Source: Desulfobacula sp.
GTDB taxonomy: Bacteria > Desulfobacterota > Desulfobacteria > Desulfobacterales > Desulfobacteraceae
Direction of reading: 5' to 3'
NCBI GenBank assembly: GCA_023701135.1
Contig: JAMPXP010000008.1
Span: forward strand, 1 to 64,000
DNA length: 64,000 nt
In this document: positions 25,835 through 33,825 of the stretch, in pieces
Numbering within the stretch: position 1 is the stretch's first letter
How the letters are laid out: each line of letters starts with the position of its first letter
Program-made: the position numbers and the translations under genes
Notes under the pieces: model-generated
Seen by the model: only the letters and a program-made list of their open reading frames with translations
Told to the model about the DNA's origin: nothing
Databases searched by the model: none

Positions 25835-27172
25835 ATGGAAAAAACAAAGACCATGGATTTTGAAATCAAAAGATGGTCCATCTTTTTGATCCTGATGCTG
25901 ACCTATATCCTGGTGTATTTTCATCGCATGGCGCCAGGCGTCGTGTCCAAATTTTTAATGGCGGATTTTAATATCTCAGGGGCCGGTCTGGGCGCCCTGG
26001 CTGCGATTTATTTTTTTGTCTATGCCCTCATGCAGATTCCCTCGGGAGTTATGGCCGATATATTAGGGACCCGGACCGCCATTGTCGCGGGCAATATTAC
26101 CGCAGGCCTGGGGTCCATCCTGTTCGCCATGGCCGTTGATTTTGAAATGGCCTGTGTCGGGCGGTTCTTTGTCGGGCTGGGTGTTTCCGTGGTGTTTGTA
26201 AGCATCATGAAAAACAATTCAGTCTGGTTCAGTGAGCGGGTTTTCGGGATCATGAGCGGTCTCACGCTCCTGGTGGGCAATCTGGGGTCCATCTTTGCGG
26301 CAGGACCACTCTCCGCAGTCCTGGATATGTTCCACTGGCGTCTGGTGTTCGGCGGCATCGGGGGCCTGTCTCTGGCGCTGGCAATTGCCGGATTTTTAAT
26401 GGTCCGGAACCGGCCGGAAGATGCCGGTTTCCCAGGCCTCATCAGGGTCGCCGGCCCTGTTTCCCAAACGCAAAGCCCTCCCTGGCTGAAAAGCTTGGCC
26501 AATGTGATCCGGGCCAGACGCGTCTGGCCCGGCTTTTTTGTGCAGTTCGGCATGGTGGGCGGACTCTATGCCCTCATGGGACTCTGGGGTGTTCCCTATT
26601 TAAGGGATGTGTTCGGCATATCCAGGGCCTTTGCCGCACACCACATCACCGTCATGCTGGTCTCTTTTGCCGGAGGGTCCTTTTTCTTTGGCTGGGCTTC
26701 GGACCGGATCGGAAAAAGAAAACCGGTGATGCTGACCGCAGCGGTTATGTATGCAGGCTCATGGCTTATCCTGATATTTCTGCCCTGGTCTCCGGGGATA
26801 TCCGGCCTGGCGCTCTTCGGCCTCATGGGTTTTGCCGGGTCCGGTTTTGTGCTGACCTTCGCCTGTGCCAAAGAAGTGATCCATCCTGAGTTTTCCGGCA
26901 TGGCCGTGAGCGTGGTCAATACCGGTTGTTTTGCCGGCACGGCATTGATGCAGCCCCTATTCGGCAGAATCATGGACCTGACCTGGTCCGGCGCCCTGGA
27001 CGGCAGCGCCCGCATCTATTCCGCCGGGGATTACCGGAACGGTTTTTTTGTCATGCTTGCCTTTGCAACGGTCGGGGTTGCGGGGGCGCTGAACATCCAT
27101 GAAACCCATTGTAAAAATATTTCCAGGGCCCAGGAGGCACATCCGGCAGAACCGAATCCATCGTCCGCCTAG
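25835..27172 (+). CDS. MFS transporter
   Basis: A 12-helix major facilitator. I prefer the start at 25835 (MEKTKTMDFEIKRW), 445 residues; the upstream 41 codons in the track lack any family character. Motif A-like segments are VMADILGTRTAIVAGN after TM2 and FGWASDRIGKRKPVM in the second half. TM1 has LVYFHRMAPGV, common in the sugar-phosphate/organic-anion branch, but the substrate cannot be told. A perfect 24-bp palindrome followed by T6, like an intrinsic terminator, lies inside the gene between the two six-helix halves. Its stop overlaps a convergent small gene by 4 nt. Confidence 0.85.
   Translation: MEKTKTMDFEIKRWSIFLILMLTYILVYFHRMAPGVVSKFLMADFNISGAGLGALAAIYFFVYALMQIPSGVMADILGTRTAIVAGNITAGLGSILFAMAVDFEMACVGRFFVGLGVSVVFVSIMKNNSVWFSERVFGIMSGLTLLVGNLGSIFAAGPLSAVLDMFHWRLVFGGIGGLSLALAIAGFLMVRNRPEDAGFPGLIRVAGPVSQTQSPPWLKSLANVIRARRVWPGFFVQFGMVGGLYALMGLWGVPYLRDVFGISRAFAAHHITVMLVSFAGGSFFFGWASDRIGKRKPVMLTAAVMYAGSWLILIFLPWSPGISGLALFGLMGFAGSGFVLTFACAKEVIHPEFSGMAVSVVNTGCFAGTALMQPLFGRIMDLTWSGALDGSARIYSAGDYRNGFFVMLAFATVGVAGALNIHETHCKNISRAQEAHPAEPNPSSA
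26509..26539 (+). terminator. Terminator-like perfect palindrome inside the MFS gene
   Basis: CCGGGCCAGACG (26509-26520) is followed directly by its exact reverse complement CGTCTGGCCCGG (26521-26532) and then CTTTTTT. By form this is a strong intrinsic terminator on the plus strand, yet it is in frame within the MFS coding sequence (around IRARRVWPGFF). Whether it terminates in vivo while being translated is unknown. Confidence 0.55.
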
Positions 27173-27357
27173 GCCGAGTTCATTTCCTGTTTAAGCATCT
27201 GGGCCCTTTGCGCTGCCGATTCCCGGACATTTTCATCCGCGTCTTTTACCGCCATTTGTTCCAGCAGGCCAATGTCTTTTGATTTTAAAACGAATTTGAG
27301 ACGAACATTCGGGTCTGAATGCACATATTTTGGGACAAAAAAATCTGAAAACTTCAT
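27169..27357 (-). CDS. Small HEAT-repeat-like protein
   Basis: A 62-residue protein with a strong ribosome site (AAGGAGGATGGT). The segment DPNVRLKFVLKSKDIGLLEQMAVKDADENVRESAAQRAQML looks like one and a half HEAT repeats, so it is probably a small helical adaptor. It has no signal peptide. The gene ends in a 4-nt convergent overlap with the MFS transporter and may have its own promoter about 190 nt upstream. Function is unknown. Confidence 0.7.
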   Translation of the reverse strand: MKFSDFFVPKYVHSDPNVRLKFVLKSKDIGLLEQMAVKDADENVRESAAQRAQMLKQEMNSA

Positions 27358-27550
27358 ACCATCCTCCTTATATATTATTGTGTAACCATCATGGGGATTG
27401 GATTTTTATGGTCTCAGGAGGATCTGGGTCAGTGTGAGCAGCGTTTCATAGCCGTGTCTTGGGTAAAGAACTCATGTCATTCACAGGGCTAACCGTATCT
27501 TGGACGGGGAAATGGACGAATCCAATCGCCCGATATAAACCTATTTTAGA

Positions 27551-27577
27551 AATATAAAGTTTAGACTTTAGTGTCAA
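27551..27577 (-). promoter_or_regulatory. Candidate promoter overlapping a 16-bp palindrome
   Basis: On the minus strand TTGACA (27577-27572) and TATATT (27556-27551) are 15 nt apart. The perfect palindrome TAAAGT-TTAG-ACTTTA (27555-27570) fills the spacer and touches the -10, the classic position for a repressor operator. The likely target is the small HEAT-like gene ending at 27169. I do not recognise the regulator. Confidence 0.45.
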
Positions 27578-27600
27578 GGCAAAAATCGATTTTTTTGCCT
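27577..27600 (-). terminator. AT-rich hairpin after the ABC-2 operon
   Basis: AGGCAAAAA and TTTTTTGCCT form a near-perfect hairpin around TCGA, 52 nt beyond the stop of the last ABC-2 permease gene. It is a probable transcription end for that leftward operon, though the T-run lies in the stem instead of after it. Confidence 0.4.
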
Positions 27601-27651
27601 GAACGGATTTTAGTTAAAAAAATAGCATCAAAGCAAGGCCCAGGTTTTTTT

Positions 27652-28779
27652 TTATGACAGGGTCTTGCTGAACTTTACCCAGGCGATGCTGATAAAAGCC
27701 ACGGCCAGCGTGGCCTGGGCCGCCACGGCAGGCCAGAGAACCGCCATACCCACATCCTTCATGACAATGCCGCGCAGGATCTCCAGATACCAGCGCATGG
27801 GGTTGAGCCAGGTGGCGTACTGGACAATTTCCGGCATGTTTTTGATGGGAAACATGAACCCGGACAACATGACGCAGGGCATGAGGAACAAAAAACTGGT
27901 CAGCATGGCCTGCTGCTGCGTGGAGGCGCTGGCGCTGATGATGAGGGCGACGCCCATGTTTCCGAAGAGATACAGGCCGGACAAGAGATAAAATAAAAAG
28001 ATATTTCCCTTGACCACGATGTCGAACATGAAAAACGCCACAATGAGCATGAGGGTCATGGAGATATATCCGGTGATCATATAGGGAATGGTTTTCCCCA
28101 GGATGAATTCGATTTTCCGGATGGGGGTGACCATGACCTGTTCAATGGTGCCGATCTCTTTTTCTTTGACAATGGCGATACTGGTCAGAATCAGGCTGAA
28201 AATAAAGAGCATGACGGCAATGAGGGAGGGCACAAAATAAAACCGGCTTTCCTGGTTTTCATTGAAAAAAGCACGTTCCACGGTTTCCACCGGTGGTTTC
28301 ATGGCGGACATGCCGCTTTGCTGAATCCGGTTCATGAGTTTCCGGTTGGAATAGTCCTGGACGATGCGGCCGGCATAGCCCTGGGCAATGGCCGTGGAAT
28401 TGCTGTCCGTACCATCTGTGAGGACTTGCACCGAAGCCGTGGAACCCCCTTTCAGATCGCTTTCAAACCCGGCGGGAATATGGATGACGGCCCTGACTTC
28501 GGCCCGGTCCAGGAGGCCTTTGATGTCTGCCTGGGATGGGACAATGGTTATGATTTCAAAATAGCCCCCGCCTGTAAAATCGTCAATGAGTTCCCTGGAA
28601 GACGGGGTTTTGTCCATGTCCAGGACTCCTGTCCGGATATTCATGACATCGGTGGTGAGGGCAAAGGACATAATAACGAGCTGGATCACGGGCATTCCGA
28701 AAATGACGGCCCGCATTCTTTTGTCCCTCAGCATCTGTAGGAATTCTTTGATGAGCATCTGCCGGATTCGTTGGATCAT
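27652..28779 (-). CDS. ybhR: ABC-2 type export permease (YbhR-like)
   Basis: A 375-residue permease with one N-terminal helix (VIFGMPVIQLVIMSFAL), a large extracytoplasmic segment (about 50-180) and five C-terminal helices. The typical ABC-2 motif IVKEKEIGTIEQVMVTPI precedes TM3, and FPIKNMPEIVQYATWLNPMRWYLEILRGI lies near the end. The second permease gene starts 2 nt after the first one stops. Both should form the membrane dimer with the fused ATPase. The symbol is by operon similarity to E. coli ybhGFSR; the exported substrate is unknown. Confidence 0.85.
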   Translation of the reverse strand: MIQRIRQMLIKEFLQMLRDKRMRAVIFGMPVIQLVIMSFALTTDVMNIRTGVLDMDKTPSSRELIDDFTGGGYFEIITIVPSQADIKGLLDRAEVRAVIHIPAGFESDLKGGSTASVQVLTDGTDSNSTAIAQGYAGRIVQDYSNRKLMNRIQQSGMSAMKPPVETVERAFFNENQESRFYFVPSLIAVMLFIFSLILTSIAIVKEKEIGTIEQVMVTPIRKIEFILGKTIPYMITGYISMTLMLIVAFFMFDIVVKGNIFLFYLLSGLYLFGNMGVALIISASASTQQQAMLTSFLFLMPCVMLSGFMFPIKNMPEIVQYATWLNPMRWYLEILRGIVMKDVGMAVLWPAVAAQATLAVAFISIAWVKFSKTLS

Positions 28780-28781
28780 GG

Positions 28782-29915
28782 TTATTCCAGTTTGAATTTT
28801 AATTTTTTATTGGCAATGAGGATCATGATCCCGGCATAAAGGGTCAGGAGCAGGGCATCCACAAAGAGGATTTCAAGCCCGATGCCTTTCATATAGATGC
28901 CCCTCAGGATGGCGATGAAATACCGGGCCGGCACAATATAGGTGATGATCTGGATGGGCAGGGGCATGTTTTCAATGGCAAAGACAAAGCCGCTCAGGAT
29001 CAGGGTGGGCAGATAGCCGGACACAATGGCGATCTGGTTGGCCAGGACCTGGGATTTTAACACAATGCTCAGGGTCATGCCCCAGAAAAGGGCGCCGCTC
29101 AAAAAAATGGCGGCCATGGCAAACAAAAGGCCTGCATTTCCCACGATGGGCACACGAAACAGCCATTTGCCCAGGGTGACGGCAATGGCCACATCGGTCA
29201 TGCCGATGAGAAAATAGGGGATGACCTTGCCGAAGACAAGTTCAGGTCCTTTCAGCGGGGTGCTGATCAACTGCTCCATGGTGCCGGTTTCCCATTCCCG
29301 GGCAACGGTGACGCTGGTCAGCATGGCGGCGATGACCACCATGACAATGGCGATGATGCCCGGGATGATGACATTCTGGCTTCTTAAATCCGGGTTGTAC
29401 CAGGACCGGGACACCATTTCCACGGGCTGGGCCATGGGGTCTTTGCCCAGGGCCTGCATGCGTTGGACCGTCACCTGGGAAGAATAGATCATGCCGATGG
29501 TGGAGGCATAGCCCATGGCCAGGCGGGAGGTATTGGCATCGCTGCCGTCGGCCAGGATCTGGATCCGGGTGCTTTTACCGGCGGCAATTTTGTCTGCAAA
29601 GTCCGAAGGCACCACCAGGGCGATCATGGCGGTCCCCCGGTCCAGGGCCAGTTGCAGCTCCGGGTAGGTATCCGGATACCCCACCATGGAAAAATAGGGG
29701 GACCCTGCGAAAAGTTCTATCAATTCCCGGCTTCTGGCGGTCCTGGACTGGTCCAGGACCACGGTGGGCACCTTTCTTAAATCCAGGGTCAGGGCATAGC
29801 CAAAGAGCATGATGAGGATGACGGGGATGGCAAGGGAAAGATAAAGGCTGCGCCAGTCCCGGAGCACATGGAGGAATTCTTTTTTCACAATGGCCAGAAG
29901 GCGCTGAAATCTCAT
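28782..29915 (-). CDS. ybhS: ABC-2 type export permease (YbhS-like)
   Basis: A 377-residue paralogue of the following permease with the same layout: N-terminal helix (LSLAIPVILIMLFGYALTL), periplasmic domain, five C-terminal helices. It has the cytoplasmic motif VAREWETGTMEQLISTPLKGPELVFGK and the end motif FAIENMPLPIQIITYIVPARYFIAILRGIYMKG. Its start overlaps the stop of the ATPase gene (ATGA). With its partner it probably makes a heterodimeric channel. Confidence 0.86.
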   Translation of the reverse strand: MRFQRLLAIVKKEFLHVLRDWRSLYLSLAIPVILIMLFGYALTLDLRKVPTVVLDQSRTARSRELIELFAGSPYFSMVGYPDTYPELQLALDRGTAMIALVVPSDFADKIAAGKSTRIQILADGSDANTSRLAMGYASTIGMIYSSQVTVQRMQALGKDPMAQPVEMVSRSWYNPDLRSQNVIIPGIIAIVMVVIAAMLTSVTVAREWETGTMEQLISTPLKGPELVFGKVIPYFLIGMTDVAIAVTLGKWLFRVPIVGNAGLLFAMAAIFLSGALFWGMTLSIVLKSQVLANQIAIVSGYLPTLILSGFVFAIENMPLPIQIITYIVPARYFIAILRGIYMKGIGLEILFVDALLLTLYAGIMILIANKKLKFKLE

Positions 29916-31897
29916 CCCATATCCTTTCCATTGAACTCGGCATTGTTTTGATCATCCTGCTCGATGAGGGAGATAAACACATCTTCCATGCCGGGCAGGA
30001 TTTTTTCAACGGTATAGCCTGCCAAGCCCATATCTTTGAATTTCTGCCGGATGGTTCGTTCAGCAGCCCCTGCATCAAAGGTGACCACGTGGAGCCCGGC
30101 TCCGAAAAGAGATACATCCCGTATTCCCGGCAGGCCCCTGAGTTCCTGGGAAATGGTCTGGGGCCGGTCGCACCGGATGTCCAGGATATCCTCCTGCATA
30201 TGCCGGGTTTTCAATTCCATGGGGGTTCCCATGGCAATCATCCGGCCTTTATAGATCAGGGCGATGCGGTCGCAGTATTCGGCCTCTTCCATATAATGGG
30301 TGGTCACAAATACGGTGATGCCCCGGTCGGCCATGCCGTAGATCATATCCCAGAACCGGCGGCGGCTTAAGGGGTCCACCCCGCTGGTGGGCTCGTCCAG
30401 GAAAATGATGGGCGGTTCATGAAGGATGGCGCAGGCAAGGGCCAGACGCTGCTTCCATCCCGTGCTGAGTATCCGGGTCAAAGATTTTCCATGGTCCAGA
30501 AGTCCTGCCGTTTCCATGGCCCAGGCCTTTCTTTTTTTCATGGCCGGGCCTTTTAATCCGTAGATGCCGCCGTAGAACTGAATGTTTTCCTCAACGGTGA
30601 GATCCTCATACAGGGAAAATTTCTGGCTCATATACCCGATATGCTGTTTGATCTGTTCAGGCCCGGTAAAAATATCAAAGCCCGCCACCCGTCCTTTGCC
30701 GGAACTGGGGGTCAAAAGCCCGCAGAGCATGCGGATGGTCGTGCTTTTTCCGGCGCCGTTGGGCCCCAGGAATCCGAAGATTTCGCCCTGCGGCACCTCA
30801 AAGCTCAGTTTGTTGACCGCTATAAAGTTGCCAAAGACTCGGGAGATATTTTCCACGCTGACGGCCGGTTCCGGTGTTTCAGATCCGGACAGGGCCTTAT
30901 CCCCGGCCAGGATGCCCTTGGAATCCCCGGAAGAATCGGCCACGGGGTCCGGCTGCGGTTCTTTTCCCATCATGCTGATAATGACATCTTCCAGACCGGG
31001 CTGGGCCTCCCGGATTTCCTTGACCTGGAAACCGGTGTTTCGGATCAGGTCAAGGGCCATGGCCCTTGTTTTTTCAACCTTCTCGCAGACAATGTGCACG
31101 GTATCTCCGAATACATTGACCTCGGCGCCGGTCATCCCCTGTTGGAGCAGCCGGTTGATTTTTCTGGCATCGGGGCTCTGCAGGGTCAGGACCTTTTTTT
31201 GCATCCATTGCCGGATCTCATGGGGAGTGCCGATGGCCATGAGTTTTCCCTTGTCCAGAAGCCCGATGCGGTCACAACGTTCCGCCTCGTCCAGATAGGC
31301 CGTGGTCACCAGGATGGACACGCCTTCCCGGACAATTTTATAGAGAATCCGCCAGAAATCCCGCCGGCTCACCGGGTCCACCCCATTGGTGGGTTCGTCC
31401 AGAAGTAGGACGGCCGGGGTATGGACCAGGGCGCAGATGAGCTGGAGTTTCTGCTTCATGCCGCCGGACAGGTCCCCGGCCTTCCGCTTTTTGAACGGCG
31501 CCATGTGGCTGAATCCGTATAGTTCGGCGAATCGCTCTTCCCGGCCTTTGCGCGGCACCCCGTAAAGGTCGGCATAAAAGGAAACATTTTCAGCCACGGT
31601 CAGATCCGGGTAAAGGCCGAATCGCTGGCTCATATAGGCCATATGGTCCTTGGCCGCGGAAGTTGCGGTCCGGGTATCAAAGCCGGCAATGGCGGCCCTG
31701 CCTTCGCTGGGGTCCATGATCCCGGTCAGCATGCGCAGGGTCGTGGTTTTCCCGGCCCCGTCGGGTCCGACAATACCGAAGATTTCCCCCTTGGCCACCT
31801 CAAACCCGATATGGTCCACAGCCGTGAGATCCCCGAATTGTTTGGTCAGGCCCTGGGCCTCAATGGCAGGCCCGTCATTTTTCTCCAGGGGCGTCAT
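29912..31897 (-). CDS. ybhF: Fused dual-domain ABC ATPase (YbhF-like)
   Basis: I start at 31897 (MTPLEKNDGP), just after the adaptor stop, giving 661 residues; the track start at 31927 overlaps the adaptor gene. Two ATPase domains are fused. Domain 1 has Walker A GPDGAGKTT, signature LSGGMKQK and Walker B LLLDEPTNGVD. Domain 2 has GPNGAGKST, a degenerate signature LSTGWKQR and FLDEPTSGVD. A linker of about 40 residues separates them. E. coli YbhF has this architecture and works with YbhR/YbhS, implicated in cation or drug efflux. The altered second signature suggests unequal ATP sites. Confidence 0.88.
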   Translation of the reverse strand: MTPLEKNDGPAIEAQGLTKQFGDLTAVDHIGFEVAKGEIFGIVGPDGAGKTTTLRMLTGIMDPSEGRAAIAGFDTRTATSAAKDHMAYMSQRFGLYPDLTVAENVSFYADLYGVPRKGREERFAELYGFSHMAPFKKRKAGDLSGGMKQKLQLICALVHTPAVLLLDEPTNGVDPVSRRDFWRILYKIVREGVSILVTTAYLDEAERCDRIGLLDKGKLMAIGTPHEIRQWMQKKVLTLQSPDARKINRLLQQGMTGAEVNVFGDTVHIVCEKVEKTRAMALDLIRNTGFQVKEIREAQPGLEDVIISMMGKEPQPDPVADSSGDSKGILAGDKALSGSETPEPAVSVENISRVFGNFIAVNKLSFEVPQGEIFGFLGPNGAGKSTTIRMLCGLLTPSSGKGRVAGFDIFTGPEQIKQHIGYMSQKFSLYEDLTVEENIQFYGGIYGLKGPAMKKRKAWAMETAGLLDHGKSLTRILSTGWKQRLALACAILHEPPIIFLDEPTSGVDPLSRRRFWDMIYGMADRGITVFVTTHYMEEAEYCDRIALIYKGRMIAMGTPMELKTRHMQEDILDIRCDRPQTISQELRGLPGIRDVSLFGAGLHVVTFDAGAAERTIRQKFKDMGLAGYTVEKILPGMEDVFISLIEQDDQNNAEFNGKDMG

Positions 31898-31898
31898 C

Positions 31899-33089
31899 TT
31901 ATTTCCCAGGGATCGAAATGACCGCATCCGCAGGCATACCGGGTTTCAGTTCATGGTCCGGGTTGGCCAGCTCGATCTTGATTCTGAACATGAGTTTGAC
32001 CCGTTCTTCAAAGGTCTGGACGGATTTGGGCGTGAATTCGGCCTGGCTGCTGATAAAGGAAAGGGTGCCCTCATAGGGCTTGCCTGGAAAGGAATCGGTG
32101 AAGACCTTGACCTTGTCCTTTAATTTGATCCTGCCCAGATCGGTTTCATTGACATAGGCCCGGAGCCAGGGATGGGCCAGGTCTCCCAGGATGAGCACCG
32201 GGGTGGATGGGTTTAAGAACTCTCCCGGTTCGGCGGAGCGGCTCAGGATCACCCCGTCCATGGGGGCGAAGAGCTCGGCATAGGAAAGCTGCTGCTTTGC
32301 CTGGTTCAGTTTTTCCTCGGCTTCATCCACCATGGCTTTGGCCTGGTCGATTTTTTCCTGCCGGGGGCCTGCTTTGGTCAGGGCATATTCCGCCTCGGCC
32401 TGGGCAAGGGCGGCCTTAGCCTTTTCGATCTGCTCGATTCTGGGGCCTTCTTTTCTCAGGGACAGGGCCTGGCGGGCGGCATTAACCCTAGCCCCGGCTT
32501 CTTCAGCCTTGTTTTGGGCCACCTCGTATTGGGTCCGGTAAAGGTCAAAATCCCTCTGGCTCACGGTCTGTTGTTTCAGAAGGCTGCTGAACCGGTCAAC
32601 ATCCTCTTTGGCCTGGGTCAATTGGGCCATGGCGGATTTTTCAGATGCCAGGGCTGTGTTCAGATCCGACACGGCAGTTTCAATCTCCTGGGCCCGGCTC
32701 CCCCGGGTCAGTTCCAGGAGGGCCTGGCGGGCCTGGAGGACCCTGGCCGCTGAAAGGTCAATCTCCTGGGGGCGGCTTCCGGCCATAAGTTCCGCCAGTA
32801 CAGAGGCTGCCCGGTCCAGGTTGGATTCTGCCAGGGCCATGGCGATTTTCTGGTCCCGGTTTTCCAGGCGGGCCAGGACTGTCCCTTTGGATACGGTATC
32901 CCCCTCATCCACCAGGCATTCTTCCAGCCGCCCGGCAATCTTGAATCCCAGTTCCGCATCAGTGGCCTCAATATTTCCAGAAACCCGGAGGGTTCCCGGG
33001 TCTGTTTTCCCCTTGAAGGCAATAAAAAAGGTGAGGGTTCCTGCAAGGATCAACAGGAGCAGGATGATAAGAATTTGCTTTTTTTTCAT
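31899..33089 (-). CDS. ybhG: HlyD-family membrane fusion protein (YbhG-like)
   Basis: A 396-residue periplasmic adaptor anchored by an N-terminal helix (ILIILLLLILAGTLTFFIAF). It has a lipoyl-like half motif (GFKIAGRLEECLVDEGDTVSKGTVLARLE). A long coiled coil rich in Ala/Glu/Gln follows (about 95-245), with three related repeats containing GSRPQEIDLSAARVLQARQALLELTRGSRAQEIE-type sequence. The barrel domain comes last (FAPMDGVILSRSAEPGEFLNPSTPVLIL). It links the ABC-2 permeases to an outer-membrane channel. Its start overlaps the TetR stop (ATGA). Confidence 0.9.
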   Translation of the reverse strand: MKKKQILIILLLLILAGTLTFFIAFKGKTDPGTLRVSGNIEATDAELGFKIAGRLEECLVDEGDTVSKGTVLARLENRDQKIAMALAESNLDRAASVLAELMAGSRPQEIDLSAARVLQARQALLELTRGSRAQEIETAVSDLNTALASEKSAMAQLTQAKEDVDRFSSLLKQQTVSQRDFDLYRTQYEVAQNKAEEAGARVNAARQALSLRKEGPRIEQIEKAKAALAQAEAEYALTKAGPRQEKIDQAKAMVDEAEEKLNQAKQQLSYAELFAPMDGVILSRSAEPGEFLNPSTPVLILGDLAHPWLRAYVNETDLGRIKLKDKVKVFTDSFPGKPYEGTLSFISSQAEFTPKSVQTFEERVKLMFRIKIELANPDHELKPGMPADAVISIPGK

Positions 33090-33763
33090 GGCTGAGCCTC
33101 CTGACGGGCAAATCCGTTGTTCTCATGAAGGGTGTTGACAATGCGTTGAATACCGCCCAGGGAGAACCGAAAAACATGGTCCGAAAGAAAATCAAGATTT
33201 TCCTCAACGGGGGCCAGGTTTTCCGCAATTTTTTCGATGATGGGGGCGGCAAAGGTGTAATAGATACACTGGCCGATGATGCTGACGGCGCAGGAAATGA
33301 TCCGGTCCGGGTCCAGTTTTCCGCCGGACACGTCCGAGACAATGGCGCTCAGAATATTTTTCTGGGGTCGGATATAGGTTTCCACAATGTTGTCAAAGGC
33401 CGGGGTGGGGTTGAGAAATTCCCTGGCAATGAGCTTTCCCTGGCCCGACAGGCCTCCCCATCCCTCCCGGCTTAAAAACCGGTAAAACATGGCCCGGATG
33501 AAGAAATGAAGTCTTTTTTCCGGATCAGCCGCCGCTTCCGGAGGGGGAACCGAGGGAAATCTTTGGAAGGCTTTGGAAAAAATGTCTTCCAGTACGGCCC
33601 GGTAAAGGCCTTCCTTGTCCCGGAAATGGTAGTTAACGGCGGCAATATTGGCGTTGGCCTCTTCTGCGATCTTCCGGACGGTGGCGGCCTTGAACCCTTC
33701 CCTGCCGAAGATGTCCCCGGCAATATCAATGAGTCTTTCCCGTGTGGGCAATGGTTTTATCAT
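33086..33763 (-). CDS. TetR-family regulator of the ABC-2 operon (CecR-like)
   Basis: A 225-residue repressor with an N-terminal helix-turn-helix (RERLIDIAGDIFGREGFKAATVRKIAEEANANIAAVNYHFRDKEGLYRAV). The C-terminal ligand domain resembles the DUF1956/CecR (YbiH) group, which controls ybhGFSR in E. coli. It is the first gene of the operon. A perfect 10-bp inverted repeat overlaps its own promoter, so autoregulation is very likely. The inducer is unknown. Confidence 0.88.
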   Translation of the reverse strand: MIKPLPTRERLIDIAGDIFGREGFKAATVRKIAEEANANIAAVNYHFRDKEGLYRAVLEDIFSKAFQRFPSVPPPEAAADPEKRLHFFIRAMFYRFLSREGWGGLSGQGKLIAREFLNPTPAFDNIVETYIRPQKNILSAIVSDVSGGKLDPDRIISCAVSIIGQCIYYTFAAPIIEKIAENLAPVEENLDFLSDHVFRFSLGGIQRIVNTLHENNGFARQEAQP

Positions 33764-33784
33764 AGATTCCCGTTTGCAATGTTA

Positions 33785-33825
33785 GTTTCAAACATATGAA
33801 TAAAACATTTGTTTGAAACAGTCAA
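33785..33825 (-). promoter_or_regulatory. TetR operator and operon promoter
   Basis: GTTTCAAACA (33785-33794) and its exact reverse complement TGTTTGAAAC (33810-33819) are 15 nt apart. On the minus strand a promoter TTGACT (33825-33820), 17-nt spacer, TATTCA (33802-33797) lies across it. One arm fills the spacer and the other lies just downstream of the -10. This is the expected repressor geometry for the TetR gene at 33763. Confidence 0.75.

Larger units (their letters stand above)
27358..27651. other. 294-nt intergenic region
   Basis: Apart from the promoter, palindrome and hairpin listed separately (27551-27600), the stretch 27358-27550 holds no ORF I can support. On the minus strand it would be a leader of about 190 nt for the small HEAT-like gene. 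I could not match it to a riboswitch or other RNA class I know. Confidence 0.5.

Noticed and set aside
27358-27550. Possible riboswitch in the long leader
   Set aside because: I compared it by eye with the cobalamin, c-di-GMP, fluoride, Moco and SAM classes I remember and found no match.
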